Below are positions 8,394-16,562 of a stretch of 64,000 nucleotides of DNA, piece by piece. The stretch is from Bradyrhizobium sp. AUGA SZCCT0176. GTDB taxonomy: Bacteria; Pseudomonadota; Alphaproteobacteria; Rhizobiales; Xanthobacteraceae. The position numbers were made by a program, and so were the translations under genes. The stretch spans positions 496,001 through 560,000 of the forward strand of contig NZ_JAFCMB010000001.1 in assembly GCF_018130145.1 (NCBI RefSeq), given 5' to 3'. Position 1 is the stretch's first letter; each line of letters starts with the position of its first letter. The notes below the pieces were generated by a model. It saw nothing but the letters and a program-made list of their open reading frames with translations, was not told the origin of the DNA and did no database searches.

Positions 8394-9131
8394 ATGCAGC
8401 CGCATAGTGTCGTCTCACGCGAAGCGTGGATCGCCGCGCGCAAAACCCATCTTGAACATGAGAAGGAGCTGACCCAGGCCCGCGAGCGCCTGAGCGAGGA
8501 ACGTCGCGCGCTGCCCTGGGTCAAGGTCGACAAGGACTATGTGTTCGACGGGCCCGGAGGCCGGATGACACTGGCCGAGCTGTTCAAGGGGCGCAGCCAG
8601 CTTGTCGTGCAGCATTTCATGTTTGCTCCCGACTGGGAGGAGGGCTGCAAGCACTGCTCGTTCTGGGCCGACGGGTTTGAGCGCATCATCCCGCATCTCG
8701 CCGCGCGCGACACCACGCTGGTCGCGATTTCGCGGGCGCCGGTTGAAAAGCTTGCGGCGTTCAAGGCGCGGATGGGCTGGACCTTCGACTGGCTGTCGTC
8801 GGGAAGCAACGATTTCAATTACGATTACGAGGTGTCGTTCACGCCGGAGGCGCTCAAGTCGGAAGACAGCAGGTATAATTTCGGCACCACCCGCATCGGC
8901 ATGGAGGAAGCGCCCGGCATCAGCGTGTTCTATCGCGACGAGGCCGGGAATATCTTCCACACCTATTCCTGTTTCGCGCGCGGCCTCGACATGATGAACG
9001 CCGCCTATCATTATCTCGACCTGACGCCGCTCGGTCGTCATGAGGAGGATCTGCCATATCCGATGGACTGGGTGCGGCTACGTGACCAATACACACCGGC
9101 GCCGGTTCAGGCATCCTGCTGCCACTCCTAA
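8394..9131 (+). CDS. DUF899 thioredoxin-like protein
   Basis: The 245-aa protein has LAELFKGRSQLVVQHFMF, WEEGCKHCSFWADGF, ISRAPVEKLAAFKARMGW and a C-terminal YHYLDLTPLGRHE. This series is characteristic of DUF899, a thioredoxin-like family with a GC..CSFWAD motif in place of a classical CxxC. AGGAG lies 5 bases before the ATG at 8394. It is probably co-transcribed with the ArsR/SRPBCC genes (22 bp from the previous stop). The biochemical role is not established. Confidence 0.85.
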   Translation: MQPHSVVSREAWIAARKTHLEHEKELTQARERLSEERRALPWVKVDKDYVFDGPGGRMTLAELFKGRSQLVVQHFMFAPDWEEGCKHCSFWADGFERIIPHLAARDTTLVAISRAPVEKLAAFKARMGWTFDWLSSGSNDFNYDYEVSFTPEALKSEDSRYNFGTTRIGMEEAPGISVFYRDEAGNIFHTYSCFARGLDMMNAAYHYLDLTPLGRHEEDLPYPMDWVRLRDQYTPAPVQASCCHS

Positions 9132-9189
9132 CAGAAGTCGTCGCTTGCACTCCCTGCAATGACGCGAACAAACAGAGGGAACAAAACCC

Positions 9190-9549
9190 ATGGCCTATGT
9201 CGACGGATTCATCGTCGCAGTTCCAAAGAAGAACATCGCGGCCTATCGCAAGATGTCCACCAAGGCCGGCAAGGTCTGGCGCGAATACGGCGCGCTGGAT
9301 TATCGCGAATGGGTTGCGGACGACGTCAAGGTCGGCAAGCTCACCTCGTTTCCGCGCAGCGTCAAGCAGAAGCCGGGCGAGACCGTCGTGTTCGCCTGGA
9401 TCACCTACAAGTCGCGCGCGCAGCGCGACAAGATCAATGCCAAGGTGATGGCGGATCCGCGGCTCAATTCGATGGGGGATATGAAGTCGATGCCGTTCGA
9501 CCCGAAGCGGATGATCTATGGCGGGTTCACCAGCCTGGTAAAGGTCTGA
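9190..9549 (+). CDS. DUF1428 family protein
   Basis: The 119-aa protein starts MAYVDGFIVAVPKKNIAAYRKM and continues with ALDYREWVADD, VFAWITYKSRAQRD and a DPKRMIYGGFTSLV end. It matches DUF1428 (YbaA-like) over its full usual length, a small dimeric alpha/beta-barrel-related fold of unknown function often found beside DUF899/AHSA1 genes. AGAGGGA precedes the ATG at a suitable distance. Confidence 0.85.
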   Translation: MAYVDGFIVAVPKKNIAAYRKMSTKAGKVWREYGALDYREWVADDVKVGKLTSFPRSVKQKPGETVVFAWITYKSRAQRDKINAKVMADPRLNSMGDMKSMPFDPKRMIYGGFTSLVKV

Positions 9550-9628
9550 AGCCGCCGCCAGCCGTCGCGCGTGCACAAGTCGATGAGCTAACCACGCAAT
9601 TGCAGGCCTCGCACATCTCCCTTGCATT

Positions 9629-9664
9629 TACTTTGTAATCCGGTATACTTTGCGATACAAAGTA
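9629..9664 (+). promoter_or_regulatory. Putative operator, TACTTTG-N5-CAAAGTA
   Basis: The perfect inverted repeat TACTTTGCGATACAAAGTA (9646-9664) lies 10 bp before the membrane-protein ATG, and an extra half-site TACTTTG is at 9629-9635. Nearly the same palindrome occurs at 10684-10702 over the start of the prenyltransferase gene. The regulator gene between them is the obvious candidate to bind it (inference). Confidence 0.6.
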
Positions 9665-9674
9665 AGGGCAAGCG

Positions 9675-10292
9675 ATGCGCGACCTCGACAAGGCGTTGGC
9701 TGATATCCTGGCGATCCGCAGCCAGATCGCGGCCGGCACCGCGTTTCGCGGCTATGGTCCGGCAACGGTTGCCGCCACCGGCGGCATCGCCCTGCTTACC
9801 GCGATCCTGCAATTCCTCTGGCTCAACGATCCGACCGGGCAACCGGTCATGTTCTTTGCCGGTTGGGCGGCCGCCGCGCTGTCTTCCGGCGCGCTGATCT
9901 GGATCGAGATGCTGGCGCGCTCGCGCCGGCATCATTCGGGCCTCGCCGACGCCATGATCCAGCAGGCGTTCGAGCAATTTCTCCCGCCCGGCGTCGCCGG
10001 CCTGCTGCTGGGGATCATGCTGTGGAAGTTCGCGCCCGAAACGCTGTGGATGCTACCGGGACTGTGTCAGGTGCTGGTCAGCCTTGGCGTGTTCGCCTCG
10101 GTGCGCACACTGCCGCGCAGCATCGCCTTCGGGGGTGCCTGGTATTTCCTGTCGGGCTTTACGGTCCTGCTGCTCGCTAGCCAAAACCATCTGCTGTCGC
10201 CCTGGATGATGGGCGTGCCATTCGCGGTCGGGCAGCTTCTGATGGCCGCACTGCTGCATTTTGCGTCCGGAGAGAATGATGCCGAAGACTGA
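9675..10292 (+). CDS. Integral membrane protein, possibly sensing partner of the downstream regulator
   Basis: The 205-aa protein has a short charged N-terminal helix and about five to six hydrophobic segments (roughly residues 32-52, 58-78, 98-118, 124-140, 150-168, 174-192). The arginine pair RSRRHH sits in a loop. I do not recognise a named family. Its last 17 bases overlap the start of the winged-helix regulator, so the two are translationally linked. Membrane protein plus winged-helix protein is a known two-gene arrangement. Confidence 0.7.
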   Translation: MRDLDKALADILAIRSQIAAGTAFRGYGPATVAATGGIALLTAILQFLWLNDPTGQPVMFFAGWAAAALSSGALIWIEMLARSRRHHSGLADAMIQQAFEQFLPPGVAGLLLGIMLWKFAPETLWMLPGLCQVLVSLGVFASVRTLPRSIAFGGAWYFLSGFTVLLLASQNHLLSPWMMGVPFAVGQLLMAALLHFASGENDAED

Positions 10293-10659
10293 AGCCAACA
10301 GCGCGCCGTTCTCCTATGACGGGCTCGATCGCGTGATCCACGAGAAGGCGCGGCTCGGGCTCCTGACCTCGCTGATGGCTCATCCCAAGGGATTGGCCTT
10401 CGCCGACCTCAAGCAACTCTGCGGCCTCACCGACGGCAATCTCTCTAGGCATCTGCAGGTTCTGCAGGAGGCGGGCCTGGTCGAGGTCACCAAAGGTTAC
10501 GAAGGCAACCGTCCCCACACCACCTGCCGCCTGACCAAGAGCGGCCGCCGCCGTTTCCTCGATTATCTCGCCGTGCTGGAGCGTTTGGTGCGCGATGCCG
10601 CCAAGGCCGCCGGCAAGGAAGACGCCGCCATCGCCCGGCTCGGCATCCTGCCGGTCTGA
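10276..10659 (+). CDS. Winged-helix transcriptional regulator (MarR/PadR-like)
   Basis: The 127-aa protein has KARLGLLTSLMAHPKGLAFADLKQLCGL, then a recognition helix NLSRHLQVLQEAGLV, and a wing KGYEGNRPHTTCRLT followed by RRRFLDYLAVLERLV. This is the 'transcriptional regulator, winged helix' type (HTH_34-like) with a short dimerisation helix. Two start codons at 10276 and 10279 both follow GGAGAG. The matching palindromes at 9646-9664 and 10684-10702 suggest autoregulation plus control of the prenyltransferase gene. Confidence 0.8.
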   Translation: MMPKTEANSAPFSYDGLDRVIHEKARLGLLTSLMAHPKGLAFADLKQLCGLTDGNLSRHLQVLQEAGLVEVTKGYEGNRPHTTCRLTKSGRRRFLDYLAVLERLVRDAAKAAGKEDAAIARLGILPV

Positions 10660-10683
10660 CCGCCATCCCCTTTTTTAATCGGA

Positions 10684-10702
10684 GACTTTGTGATGCAAAG
10701 TA
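10684..10702 (+). promoter_or_regulatory. Putative operator overlapping the prenyltransferase start codon
   Basis: GACTTTGTGATGCAAAGTA is the same palindrome as at 9646-9664 (ACTTTG-N5-CAAAGTA). Here the ATG at 10693 lies inside the spacer and the ribosome site GGAGA touches the left arm. Protein bound here would block transcription through the start region; RNA folding could also hide the start codon. Confidence 0.55.
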
Positions 10703-11439
10703 ATCTCTCGCCCAAACTTGAAGCCACACCCGACGCGCGGCTGCATGTCGGCATCATCATGGACGGCAATGGCCGATGGGCGACGAGGCGCGGGATGTCG
10801 AGGTTGCGCGGCCATGAGGCCGGCGTCGAAGCGATCCGGCGCGTGGTCGAGGCGGCGCCAGGGCAGGGCGTCGGCGCGCTGACGCTGTATGCTTTCTCCA
10901 GCGATAATTGGCGTCGGCCGAAGACCGAGGTCTCTGCGCTGATGGCGCTGTTGCGATTCTATCTCGCCAACGAGGTCGAGGCGCTGGTCCGCAACGGCGT
11001 TCGTCTCACCGTGATCGGACGCCGCGATCGCATTCCCGAAGCCATCGCCCATGCCATCGCCCGCGCGGAAGCGGCCACCGCCGCTGGAGACGCGCTGCAT
11101 CTGCGCATCGCGATCGATTACTCGGCCCGCGACGCCATCCTCAACGCCGCAACGCGCGCGGCGGGCATTGTCGATCTCACACGAGAAAGGCTCGCCGAAC
11201 TCATCACCGGCGAGAAAAACCTTCGCGACGTGGACCTCATCATCCGCACCAGCGGAGAAAAGCGGTTATCGGACTTTCTGCTCTGGGAAGGCGCCTACGC
11301 CGAGCTGCACTTCACCGAACGGATGTGGCCGGAGTTCGAGGCGCAGGATCTTGCCGAAGCCCTTGCCGTGTTCCATCGCCGCGAGCGCCGTTTCGGCGGC
11401 CTGCAGGCGATCGCGCCGGAAGAGGTACCGAGCCTTTAG
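10693..11439 (+). CDS. uppS: cis-Prenyltransferase (undecaprenyl diphosphate synthase family)
   Basis: The 248-aa protein reads HVGIIMDGNGRWATRRG (catalytic Asp in the MDGNGRWA signature), GHEAG, LTLYAFSSDNWRRP, LRIAIDYSARDAI, and DLIIRTSGEKRLSDFLLWEGAYAEL. All five conserved UPP-synthase regions are present. It condenses isopentenyl diphosphate onto farnesyl diphosphate to make a cis-polyprenyl diphosphate. It is away from the usual cdsA/dxr operon and has its own operator, so it may be a second specialised copy; the chain length cannot be inferred. The symbol reflects the family only. Confidence 0.8.
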   Translation: MQSNLSPKLEATPDARLHVGIIMDGNGRWATRRGMSRLRGHEAGVEAIRRVVEAAPGQGVGALTLYAFSSDNWRRPKTEVSALMALLRFYLANEVEALVRNGVRLTVIGRRDRIPEAIAHAIARAEAATAAGDALHLRIAIDYSARDAILNAATRAAGIVDLTRERLAELITGEKNLRDVDLIIRTSGEKRLSDFLLWEGAYAELHFTERMWPEFEAQDLAEALAVFHRRERRFGGLQAIAPEEVPSL

Positions 11440-11466
11440 TACATCGCCAAAGTACATCACCAAGCG

Positions 11467-11488
11467 CCGGCCGGGGGGCCGGAGTTTT
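11467..11488 (+). terminator. Terminator-like hairpin after the prenyltransferase gene
   Basis: CCGGCC-GGGG-GGCCGG forms a 6-bp GC stem followed by AGTTTT. It lies 28 bp after the prenyltransferase stop and before the radical-SAM gene, so it could separate or attenuate the two. Confidence 0.45.
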
Positions 11489-11538
11489 CACAACATGCGG
11501 GGACGAACGATGACGCCAACAGAGCGGAGCGACGTCCC

Positions 11539-13065
11539 ATGCGTATCCTTCTCGTCAACGTGCCGCATCCTTCGATCGGCAGCCGGATCCCCGATGACCA
11601 TTTGCCGCCGCTCGGCCTGCTGTCGATCGGCGGCCCGCTGATCGACGACGGCCACGAGGTTCGCCTGATCGATGGCGAGTTCGGCCCGATGCCGGTTCGA
11701 GCGATCACGGTCGAGGCGCTGGCCTTCGCGCCGGATGCCGTGCTGTTCGGCCATTCCGGTTCGACCTCGGGACATCCCGTCATCGCCGAGATTGCACAGG
11801 CGATCGTGCACGCGATGCCCAACGTTCTGATCGTCTATGGCGGTGTGTTCCCGACCTATCATTGGCGCGAGGTCCTGCGCGAGGAGCCCTATGTCACCGC
11901 GATCGTGCGCGGCGAGGGCGAGGAGACCGCGCGGCAGCTGATGCGCGCGCTCGAATATGGCCACGACCTCGGCGATGTCGCAGGCATCGCCTTCCGCGAC
12001 GGCAACGATGTCAGGGCCACTCAGCCCGCGCCCGTGATCCGCGATCTCGATGCCTACCGGGTCGGCTGGGAACTGATCGATCACGCGCGTTACAGCTACT
12101 GGGGCGGCCTGCGCGCCGTGGTGGTGCAGTTTTCGCGCGGCTGTCCGCATCTGTGCAATTATTGCGGCCAGCGCGGTTTCTGGACCCGCTGGCGCCACCG
12201 CGATCCCGTCCGATTCGCAGCTGAGCTGGCGCGCCTGCATCGCGAACAAGGCGTCAAGGTGATCAATTTCGCCGACGAGAATCCGACGGTATCGAAGAAG
12301 GCCTGGCGCGCCTTTCTCGAGGCGCTGATCGCGGAGAATGTCGATCTGATCCTGGTCGGCTCGACCCGCGCCGACGACATCGTTCGCGACGCCGATATTT
12401 TGCACCTTTACAAAAAGGCAGGCTGGAAGCGCTTCCTTCTCGGCATGGAGAACACCGACGAGAAGACGCTAGAACTGATCCGCAAGGGCGCCACTACCAC
12501 CACCGACCGGGAAGCGATCCGCCTGATGCGCCAGCACGGCATCCTGTCGATGGCGACATGGGTGGTCGGCTTCGAGGAGGAGACCGATCGCGATCATTGG
12601 CGCGGGTTGCGGCAACTGCTGTCGTACGATCCCGACCAGATCCAGATGCTCTACGTCACGCCGCACCGCTGGACGCCGTATTTTCGGCTCGCGGCCGATC
12701 GCCGCGTGATCCAGACCGACCGCCGGCGCTGGGACTACAAGCATCAGGTGCTGGCGACGCGCCATATGGCGCCGTGGCGCGTGCTGCTCTGGTTCAAGTT
12801 CACCGAAATGGTGCTGCAATGTCGCCCGAAGGCGATCCTGCGCGTTCTGTTTCATCGCGACGCGGGCCTGCGGCACGCGATGCGCTGGTACACGCAGATG
12901 GGGCGCCGCGTCTGGCCGCATGAGATTTGGGGATTCCTGCGCGACATCAGGCTCAAGGATGGACCGACGGTGGCGCAATTCTGGGGCGCGCCGCAGGACA
13001 GCGAGGAAGAATCGATGTCATCAGCGCGGCCCGAGCGCCGCGTCGGCGTGCGCGAGGCGGCGTGA
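11539..13065 (+). CDS. B12-binding radical SAM protein, BchE-like
   Basis: The 508-aa protein has an N-terminal cobalamin-binding Rossmann domain (about 1-140: ILLVNVPHP, LPPLGLLSIGG, VLFGHSGSTSGHP, VYGGVFPTY). A radical SAM core follows with the cluster motif SRGCPHLCNYCGQRGFW (CxxxCxxC, about residues 200-215). The C-terminal DPDQIQMLYVTPHRWTPYFR region and total size match the BchE class (Mg-protoporphyrin ester anaerobic cyclase). No bacteriochlorophyll genes are adjacent, so a different oxidation or methylation is equally possible. The closest neighbour is a cis-prenyltransferase. Confidence 0.8.
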   Translation: MRILLVNVPHPSIGSRIPDDHLPPLGLLSIGGPLIDDGHEVRLIDGEFGPMPVRAITVEALAFAPDAVLFGHSGSTSGHPVIAEIAQAIVHAMPNVLIVYGGVFPTYHWREVLREEPYVTAIVRGEGEETARQLMRALEYGHDLGDVAGIAFRDGNDVRATQPAPVIRDLDAYRVGWELIDHARYSYWGGLRAVVVQFSRGCPHLCNYCGQRGFWTRWRHRDPVRFAAELARLHREQGVKVINFADENPTVSKKAWRAFLEALIAENVDLILVGSTRADDIVRDADILHLYKKAGWKRFLLGMENTDEKTLELIRKGATTTTDREAIRLMRQHGILSMATWVVGFEEETDRDHWRGLRQLLSYDPDQIQMLYVTPHRWTPYFRLAADRRVIQTDRRRWDYKHQVLATRHMAPWRVLLWFKFTEMVLQCRPKAILRVLFHRDAGLRHAMRWYTQMGRRVWPHEIWGFLRDIRLKDGPTVAQFWGAPQDSEEESMSSARPERRVGVREAA

Positions 13066-13244
13066 AAGCCCGCGCATGCCGCTCTGCGGAATTGCAGAGG
13101 CGGCTGCTTGCGAAAGCAAGGCCTAAGCCCTTCTCAAGACTGCGGATAACTGGCCGTGCCGGCTGGACGGCTGGCCCGCGAACCACATACTTTCGCACCC
13201 GATCGCAAAGAGCAAAAAGAACCGTCGCGGTCCGAGGCGTTGGC

Positions 13245-13679
13245 GTGAGCATACAGGTTGCTATTCTGAAGGTCCTGGCCAGTCACGGCAGCGGCCGGGC
13301 CACGCTTGCTTCGCTCAAGCGGGACATCGTCATTCTCTCCGCCAGCGGCCCGGACTGGAACGCGCGCATCAAACGCCTGGCCCGACGCGTTCCGGCGATC
13401 GACATCTTTGGCGCCGGCTATGTGCTGCGTGACGACGAGGGATGGCTGATCACGTCAGCAGGCCGCGATTTCCTCGCGGCGCTCGAAGCCGTGAGTCAGG
13501 ATAACCAGCCGGCTGAAACGGATTTGCCTGCATCGCCCGCAGCCGATGGCGCCGGGCGTCGTCAAGGCGCCCTCATCGTCGTCGGTCACCGTTTCAAGAA
13601 CCGGATCCGCAGGGATCGCGATCCCGCCCAGCGACAACGCGATCAGCGCCAGCGTCCGCGCCACGATTCAAACGTGTGA
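13245..13679 (+). CDS. Hypothetical protein with winged-helix-like core
   Basis: The GTG start at 13245 was chosen because the product (144 aa) then begins VSIQVAILKVLASHGSGRAT with no unnatural leader; the frame is open further upstream. The first 85 residues (ILKVLASHG, LASLKRDI, WNARIKRLARRVP, YVLRDDEGWLITSAGRDFLAAL) resemble a small winged-helix unit. The tail is basic and contains IVVGHRFKNR. No named family was recognised. A reverse-strand frame over its 3' half starts like a signal peptide but is probably a shadow. Confidence 0.5.
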   Translation: MSIQVAILKVLASHGSGRATLASLKRDIVILSASGPDWNARIKRLARRVPAIDIFGAGYVLRDDEGWLITSAGRDFLAALEAVSQDNQPAETDLPASPAADGAGRRQGALIVVGHRFKNRIRRDRDPAQRQRDQRQRPRHDSNV

Positions 13680-13777
13680 CCGCCGCGGCAAGTGCCGGCG
13701 CCGTCAGTCCTTGTTCGAAGCGCCGCATGTCAGGGCCAGCATGGCTGCGATGAACAATCCTCGCGCCATCCTGCGCA

Positions 13778-13981
13778 TCAGGACGCCTTCGCCACGATCT
13801 GTATCAGCGATGTGACGATCAGGAAGATGCCGGCGATACGGCAGGGCATGCCCCAGCGTTCCTGCCAGGCGATCCATTCGAGATGCTTCGGGCCGGCTGG
13901 GACCGGGCGCCAGCCGTAATAGGCCGCGAGGATCCCAGCGGCGAAGGTCATGCAGGCATCGATTGATTGGGCAAGTGCCAT
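13778..13981 (-). CDS. Small membrane protein, 67 aa
   Basis: The ATG at 13981 (GGAGA about 9 bases upstream) gives a 67-residue product. It has a hydrophobic helix near residues 8-24, a polar middle with RPVPAGPKHLEWIAWQERWG, and a second helix GIFLIVTSLIQIVA. It probably spans the membrane twice. The function is unknown, and it has no clear operon partner. Confidence 0.5.
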   Translation of the reverse strand: MALAQSIDACMTFAAGILAAYYGWRPVPAGPKHLEWIAWQERWGMPCRIAGIFLIVTSLIQIVAKAS

Positions 13982-14153
13982 CGTACTATCTCCGAACGAG
14001 CCTCTTGGTCGGAGACCGTCCGCGACAGGTTCAATGGGTTTGCGGGTTGGTTCGGCGGGGGGGGGCCGGCAGGTCGGCGACCCGACCCGGGCCTCCCGGG
14101 GAAATCCGACCATCGAAGCCGCGCATAGGTAGTTGCCGGCACGCATTCCATCG

Positions 14154-15275
14154 TCAGGACGGTCTCGCCTGCGCTTCAAGGTGCCGGCTGTAGCGCGACA
14201 TGGCAAAGCAGAAGGCAAAATAGATCAGGCTGACGAAGATGTAGACTTCGACGCTGAAGGATTGCCAGGCGGGGTCGATGATCGAGGTCTTGGCGGTCGT
14301 CAAGAGATCGAAGATGCCGATGATCAGGACCAGGCTGGTGTCCTTGAAGAAGGCGATGAACGTATTCACCAGCGGCGGGATCACGTGGCGGATCGCTTGC
14401 GGCAGGATGATCAGGCCGTTTTTCTTCCAGTAGGACAGCCCGAGCGCGTCGGCAGCGTCGTACTGCCCGCGCGGAACGGCCTGCAGGCCGCCGCGAATGA
14501 CCTCGGCGAGATAGGCGCCGGCGTAGAGCACGAACGCGATCTGGGCCCTGAGCAGCTTGTCGATATTGACGCCGTCGGGCATGAACAGCGGAAACATCAC
14601 GCTCGCCATGAACAGGAGGCTGATCAAGGGTACGCCGCGGATCAACTCGACATAGAGCACGCAGAGCGACCGGATCGCGGGCAGTTTAGAGCGGCGCCCC
14701 AGCGCGACGAGGATCCCGAGCGGGAAACCGAAAGCCAGCCCGAAGGTCGCGAGGATCAACGTCACCGGGAGACCGCCCCAGCGGTCCTGCGAAACGTAAG
14801 TCAGATCGAAGATGCCACCCCACATCAGGACGCCGATCAGCGCCAGCGCGCCGATCCACAGCAGCACGAGCTTGCGGCCCCAGAAGCTGGGGCGGGTTGA
14901 AAAATAAAACAGCGCGATGAACGTCAGCGTCGCCAGCGCCGGGCGCCACTGCTCATTGAAGGGATAGGTACCGAACAGGATGAAGCGATATTTTTCCGGG
15001 ATGACGGCCCAGCAGGCGCCGATGCCGCGGAGCGCCCGGCAGGGGCCGGTCTGGTCGCCCGAGACGATCCAGATCGCGTTCACATAGCCCCATTGCACGA
15101 GGCTGATCAGCGCCTTGCCGAGCACCGCGATCAGCAGCAGCGAGATGATGGACGAGGGGATCGACGCAAACAGATTGGCGCGCAGCCATCCGATGAGGCG
15201 GCCGGCCAGGGTCCTGCGGTGTTGCGGCCGTCCGAGCGGCAGCGGATTTTCCGGGGCTGATGCTACCGACGTCAT
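14154..15275 (-). CDS. aapM: Amino-acid ABC transporter permease (AapM type)
   Basis: The 373-aa inner-membrane permease is long for the HisM family because of the N-terminal extension typical of Aap/Bzt M subunits. The permease core contains the EAA loop EVIRGGLQAVPRGQYDAADALGLSYWKK and PPLVNTFIAFFKDTSL. It forms the channel with AapQ. The ATG at 15275 lies 4 bp after the aapQ stop, so the two are translationally coupled. Aap transports a broad range of L-amino acids in rhizobia. No ATPase gene (aapP) is in this cluster. Confidence 0.85.
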   Translation of the reverse strand: MTSVASAPENPLPLGRPQHRRTLAGRLIGWLRANLFASIPSSIISLLLIAVLGKALISLVQWGYVNAIWIVSGDQTGPCRALRGIGACWAVIPEKYRFILFGTYPFNEQWRPALATLTFIALFYFSTRPSFWGRKLVLLWIGALALIGVLMWGGIFDLTYVSQDRWGGLPVTLILATFGLAFGFPLGILVALGRRSKLPAIRSLCVLYVELIRGVPLISLLFMASVMFPLFMPDGVNIDKLLRAQIAFVLYAGAYLAEVIRGGLQAVPRGQYDAADALGLSYWKKNGLIILPQAIRHVIPPLVNTFIAFFKDTSLVLIIGIFDLLTTAKTSIIDPAWQSFSVEVYIFVSLIYFAFCFAMSRYSRHLEAQARPS

Positions 15276-15279
15276 GGGA

Positions 15280-16467
15280 TCATCGCTCCACCAGCGCGAT
15301 GCGCGCATTGTACCAGTTCATGAACAGGCTGATGCCGAGGCTGATGGTGAGGAACACCAGCATGATCAGCGCAATCGCCTCGATCGCCTGCCCGGTCTGG
15401 TTCAAGGTCGTGTTCGCGATCGACACGATGTCCTGGTAACCGACCGCGACCGCGAGCGAGGAATTTTTGGTCAGGTTCAGATACTGGCTGGTCATCGGCG
15501 GGATGATGACGCGCAGCGCCTGTGGCAGCACGATGTGGCGCAGCATGAAGCTGCGGCGCAGGCCAAGCGCCTTTGCCGCATCCCATTGGCCCACATGGAC
15601 GGCCTGGATGCCGCTGCGCACGATTTCTGCAATAAAGGCCGAGGTATAGGTGACGAGCGCGATCAGCAGCGCGAAATATTCCGGCGCCAGCGTCAAGCCG
15701 CCGACGAAATTGAAGCCGCGGAGTTCAGGGAACGTGACGGTCCAGGATGCACCGAGTGTCCATGACAGCAGCGCTGGCAGCCCGACCACCAGCAGCAGCG
15801 CGTAGGGCCAGAGAGGGCGTGTCCGGCCGTCGGCCATCTGCTGCGCGATCAGCCGTCGCCGCAGGAAATACGATGCGATCAGCCCAAGCGTCGCGGCGCC
15901 GATGACCCAGAGGTTTGCCCCCTCGATCGGAACCGACGGCAACACTAGCCCCCGGTTGGAAAGAAAGACACCGTCGACCGGCTTCCAGGCGGTGCGCGCC
16001 GCTGGAAGGCCCTGCATCAGGACGTACCAGAACAATAATTGCAGCAGCAGCGGGACGTCGCGCAGCACCTCGACGTAAACCGCCGCCAGCCGCGACAGCA
16101 GCCAGTTCGAGGACAGCCGGGCAATGCCGATCAATGTTCCGAGCACCGTCGCCAGCACGATGCCGATCACAGCGACCCGCAGCGTATTGACGATGCCGGC
16201 GAGGAAGGCGCGCGCGTAGGCATCCTTCGGGCTGTAGGCGATCCAACTGTCGGCAATCGGCATTCCCGCCTCACGGCCGAGAAAAGCAAATCCGGTCGAG
16301 ATGCGGCGGACCGAGAGGTTGTGCAGTGCGTTCGACCACAGCCAGCCGACGCCGGCGATCACAATCCCCACCACCAATAGCTGCCACAACAATCCGTTCA
16401 GGCGCCGCCTGTCCTGCAGAAAGCGCCACAGCGCGCGGCGCGGCGATCGGGGCGTCGATATCGTCAC
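15280..16467 (-). CDS. aapQ: Amino-acid ABC transporter permease (AapQ type)
   Basis: This permease of about 395 aa has a long N-terminal extension, then GIVNTLRVAVIGIVLATVLGTLIGIARLS and the EAA loop EIVRSGIQAVHVGQWDAAKALGLRR, followed by NLTKNSSLAVAVGYQDIV. These match the Q subunit of Aap/Bzt transporters. I placed the start at a GTG (16467), giving VTISTPRSPRR; an upstream ATG would add 18-27 residues. It is first in the aapQM operon and divergent from the RpiR regulator, with a palindrome between them. Confidence 0.8.
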   Translation of the reverse strand: MTISTPRSPRRALWRFLQDRRRLNGLLWQLLVVGIVIAGVGWLWSNALHNLSVRRISTGFAFLGREAGMPIADSWIAYSPKDAYARAFLAGIVNTLRVAVIGIVLATVLGTLIGIARLSSNWLLSRLAAVYVEVLRDVPLLLQLLFWYVLMQGLPAARTAWKPVDGVFLSNRGLVLPSVPIEGANLWVIGAATLGLIASYFLRRRLIAQQMADGRTRPLWPYALLLVVGLPALLSWTLGASWTVTFPELRGFNFVGGLTLAPEYFALLIALVTYTSAFIAEIVRSGIQAVHVGQWDAAKALGLRRSFMLRHIVLPQALRVIIPPMTSQYLNLTKNSSLAVAVGYQDIVSIANTTLNQTGQAIEAIALIMLVFLTISLGISLFMNWYNARIALVER

Positions 16468-16521
16468 GGCATAAGAATCCTTATTGCAGCAGCGATCTTC
16501 GGCTATGCGCCGGGTACGTTT

Positions 16522-16558
16522 CATATGTTGCACTAAATCGTAAAACATGCAACATATG
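16522..16558. promoter_or_regulatory. Putative RpiR-type operator between aapQ and the regulator gene
   Basis: Perfect 11-bp inverted arms CATATGTTGCA (16522-16532) and TGCAACATATG (16548-16558) are separated by 15 bp. The right arm ends 4 bp before the regulator ATG at 16563. The position in a divergent gap suggests autoregulation and control of aapQM. Confidence 0.55.
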
Positions 16559-16562
16559 TTTC

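Noticed and set aside
13455..13664. Reverse-strand frame starting MARTLALIALSLGGIAIPAD, which resembles a signal peptide
   Set aside because: It overlaps the 3' half of the plus-strand gene at 13245-13679, lacks a clear ribosome site, and its later residues look random.
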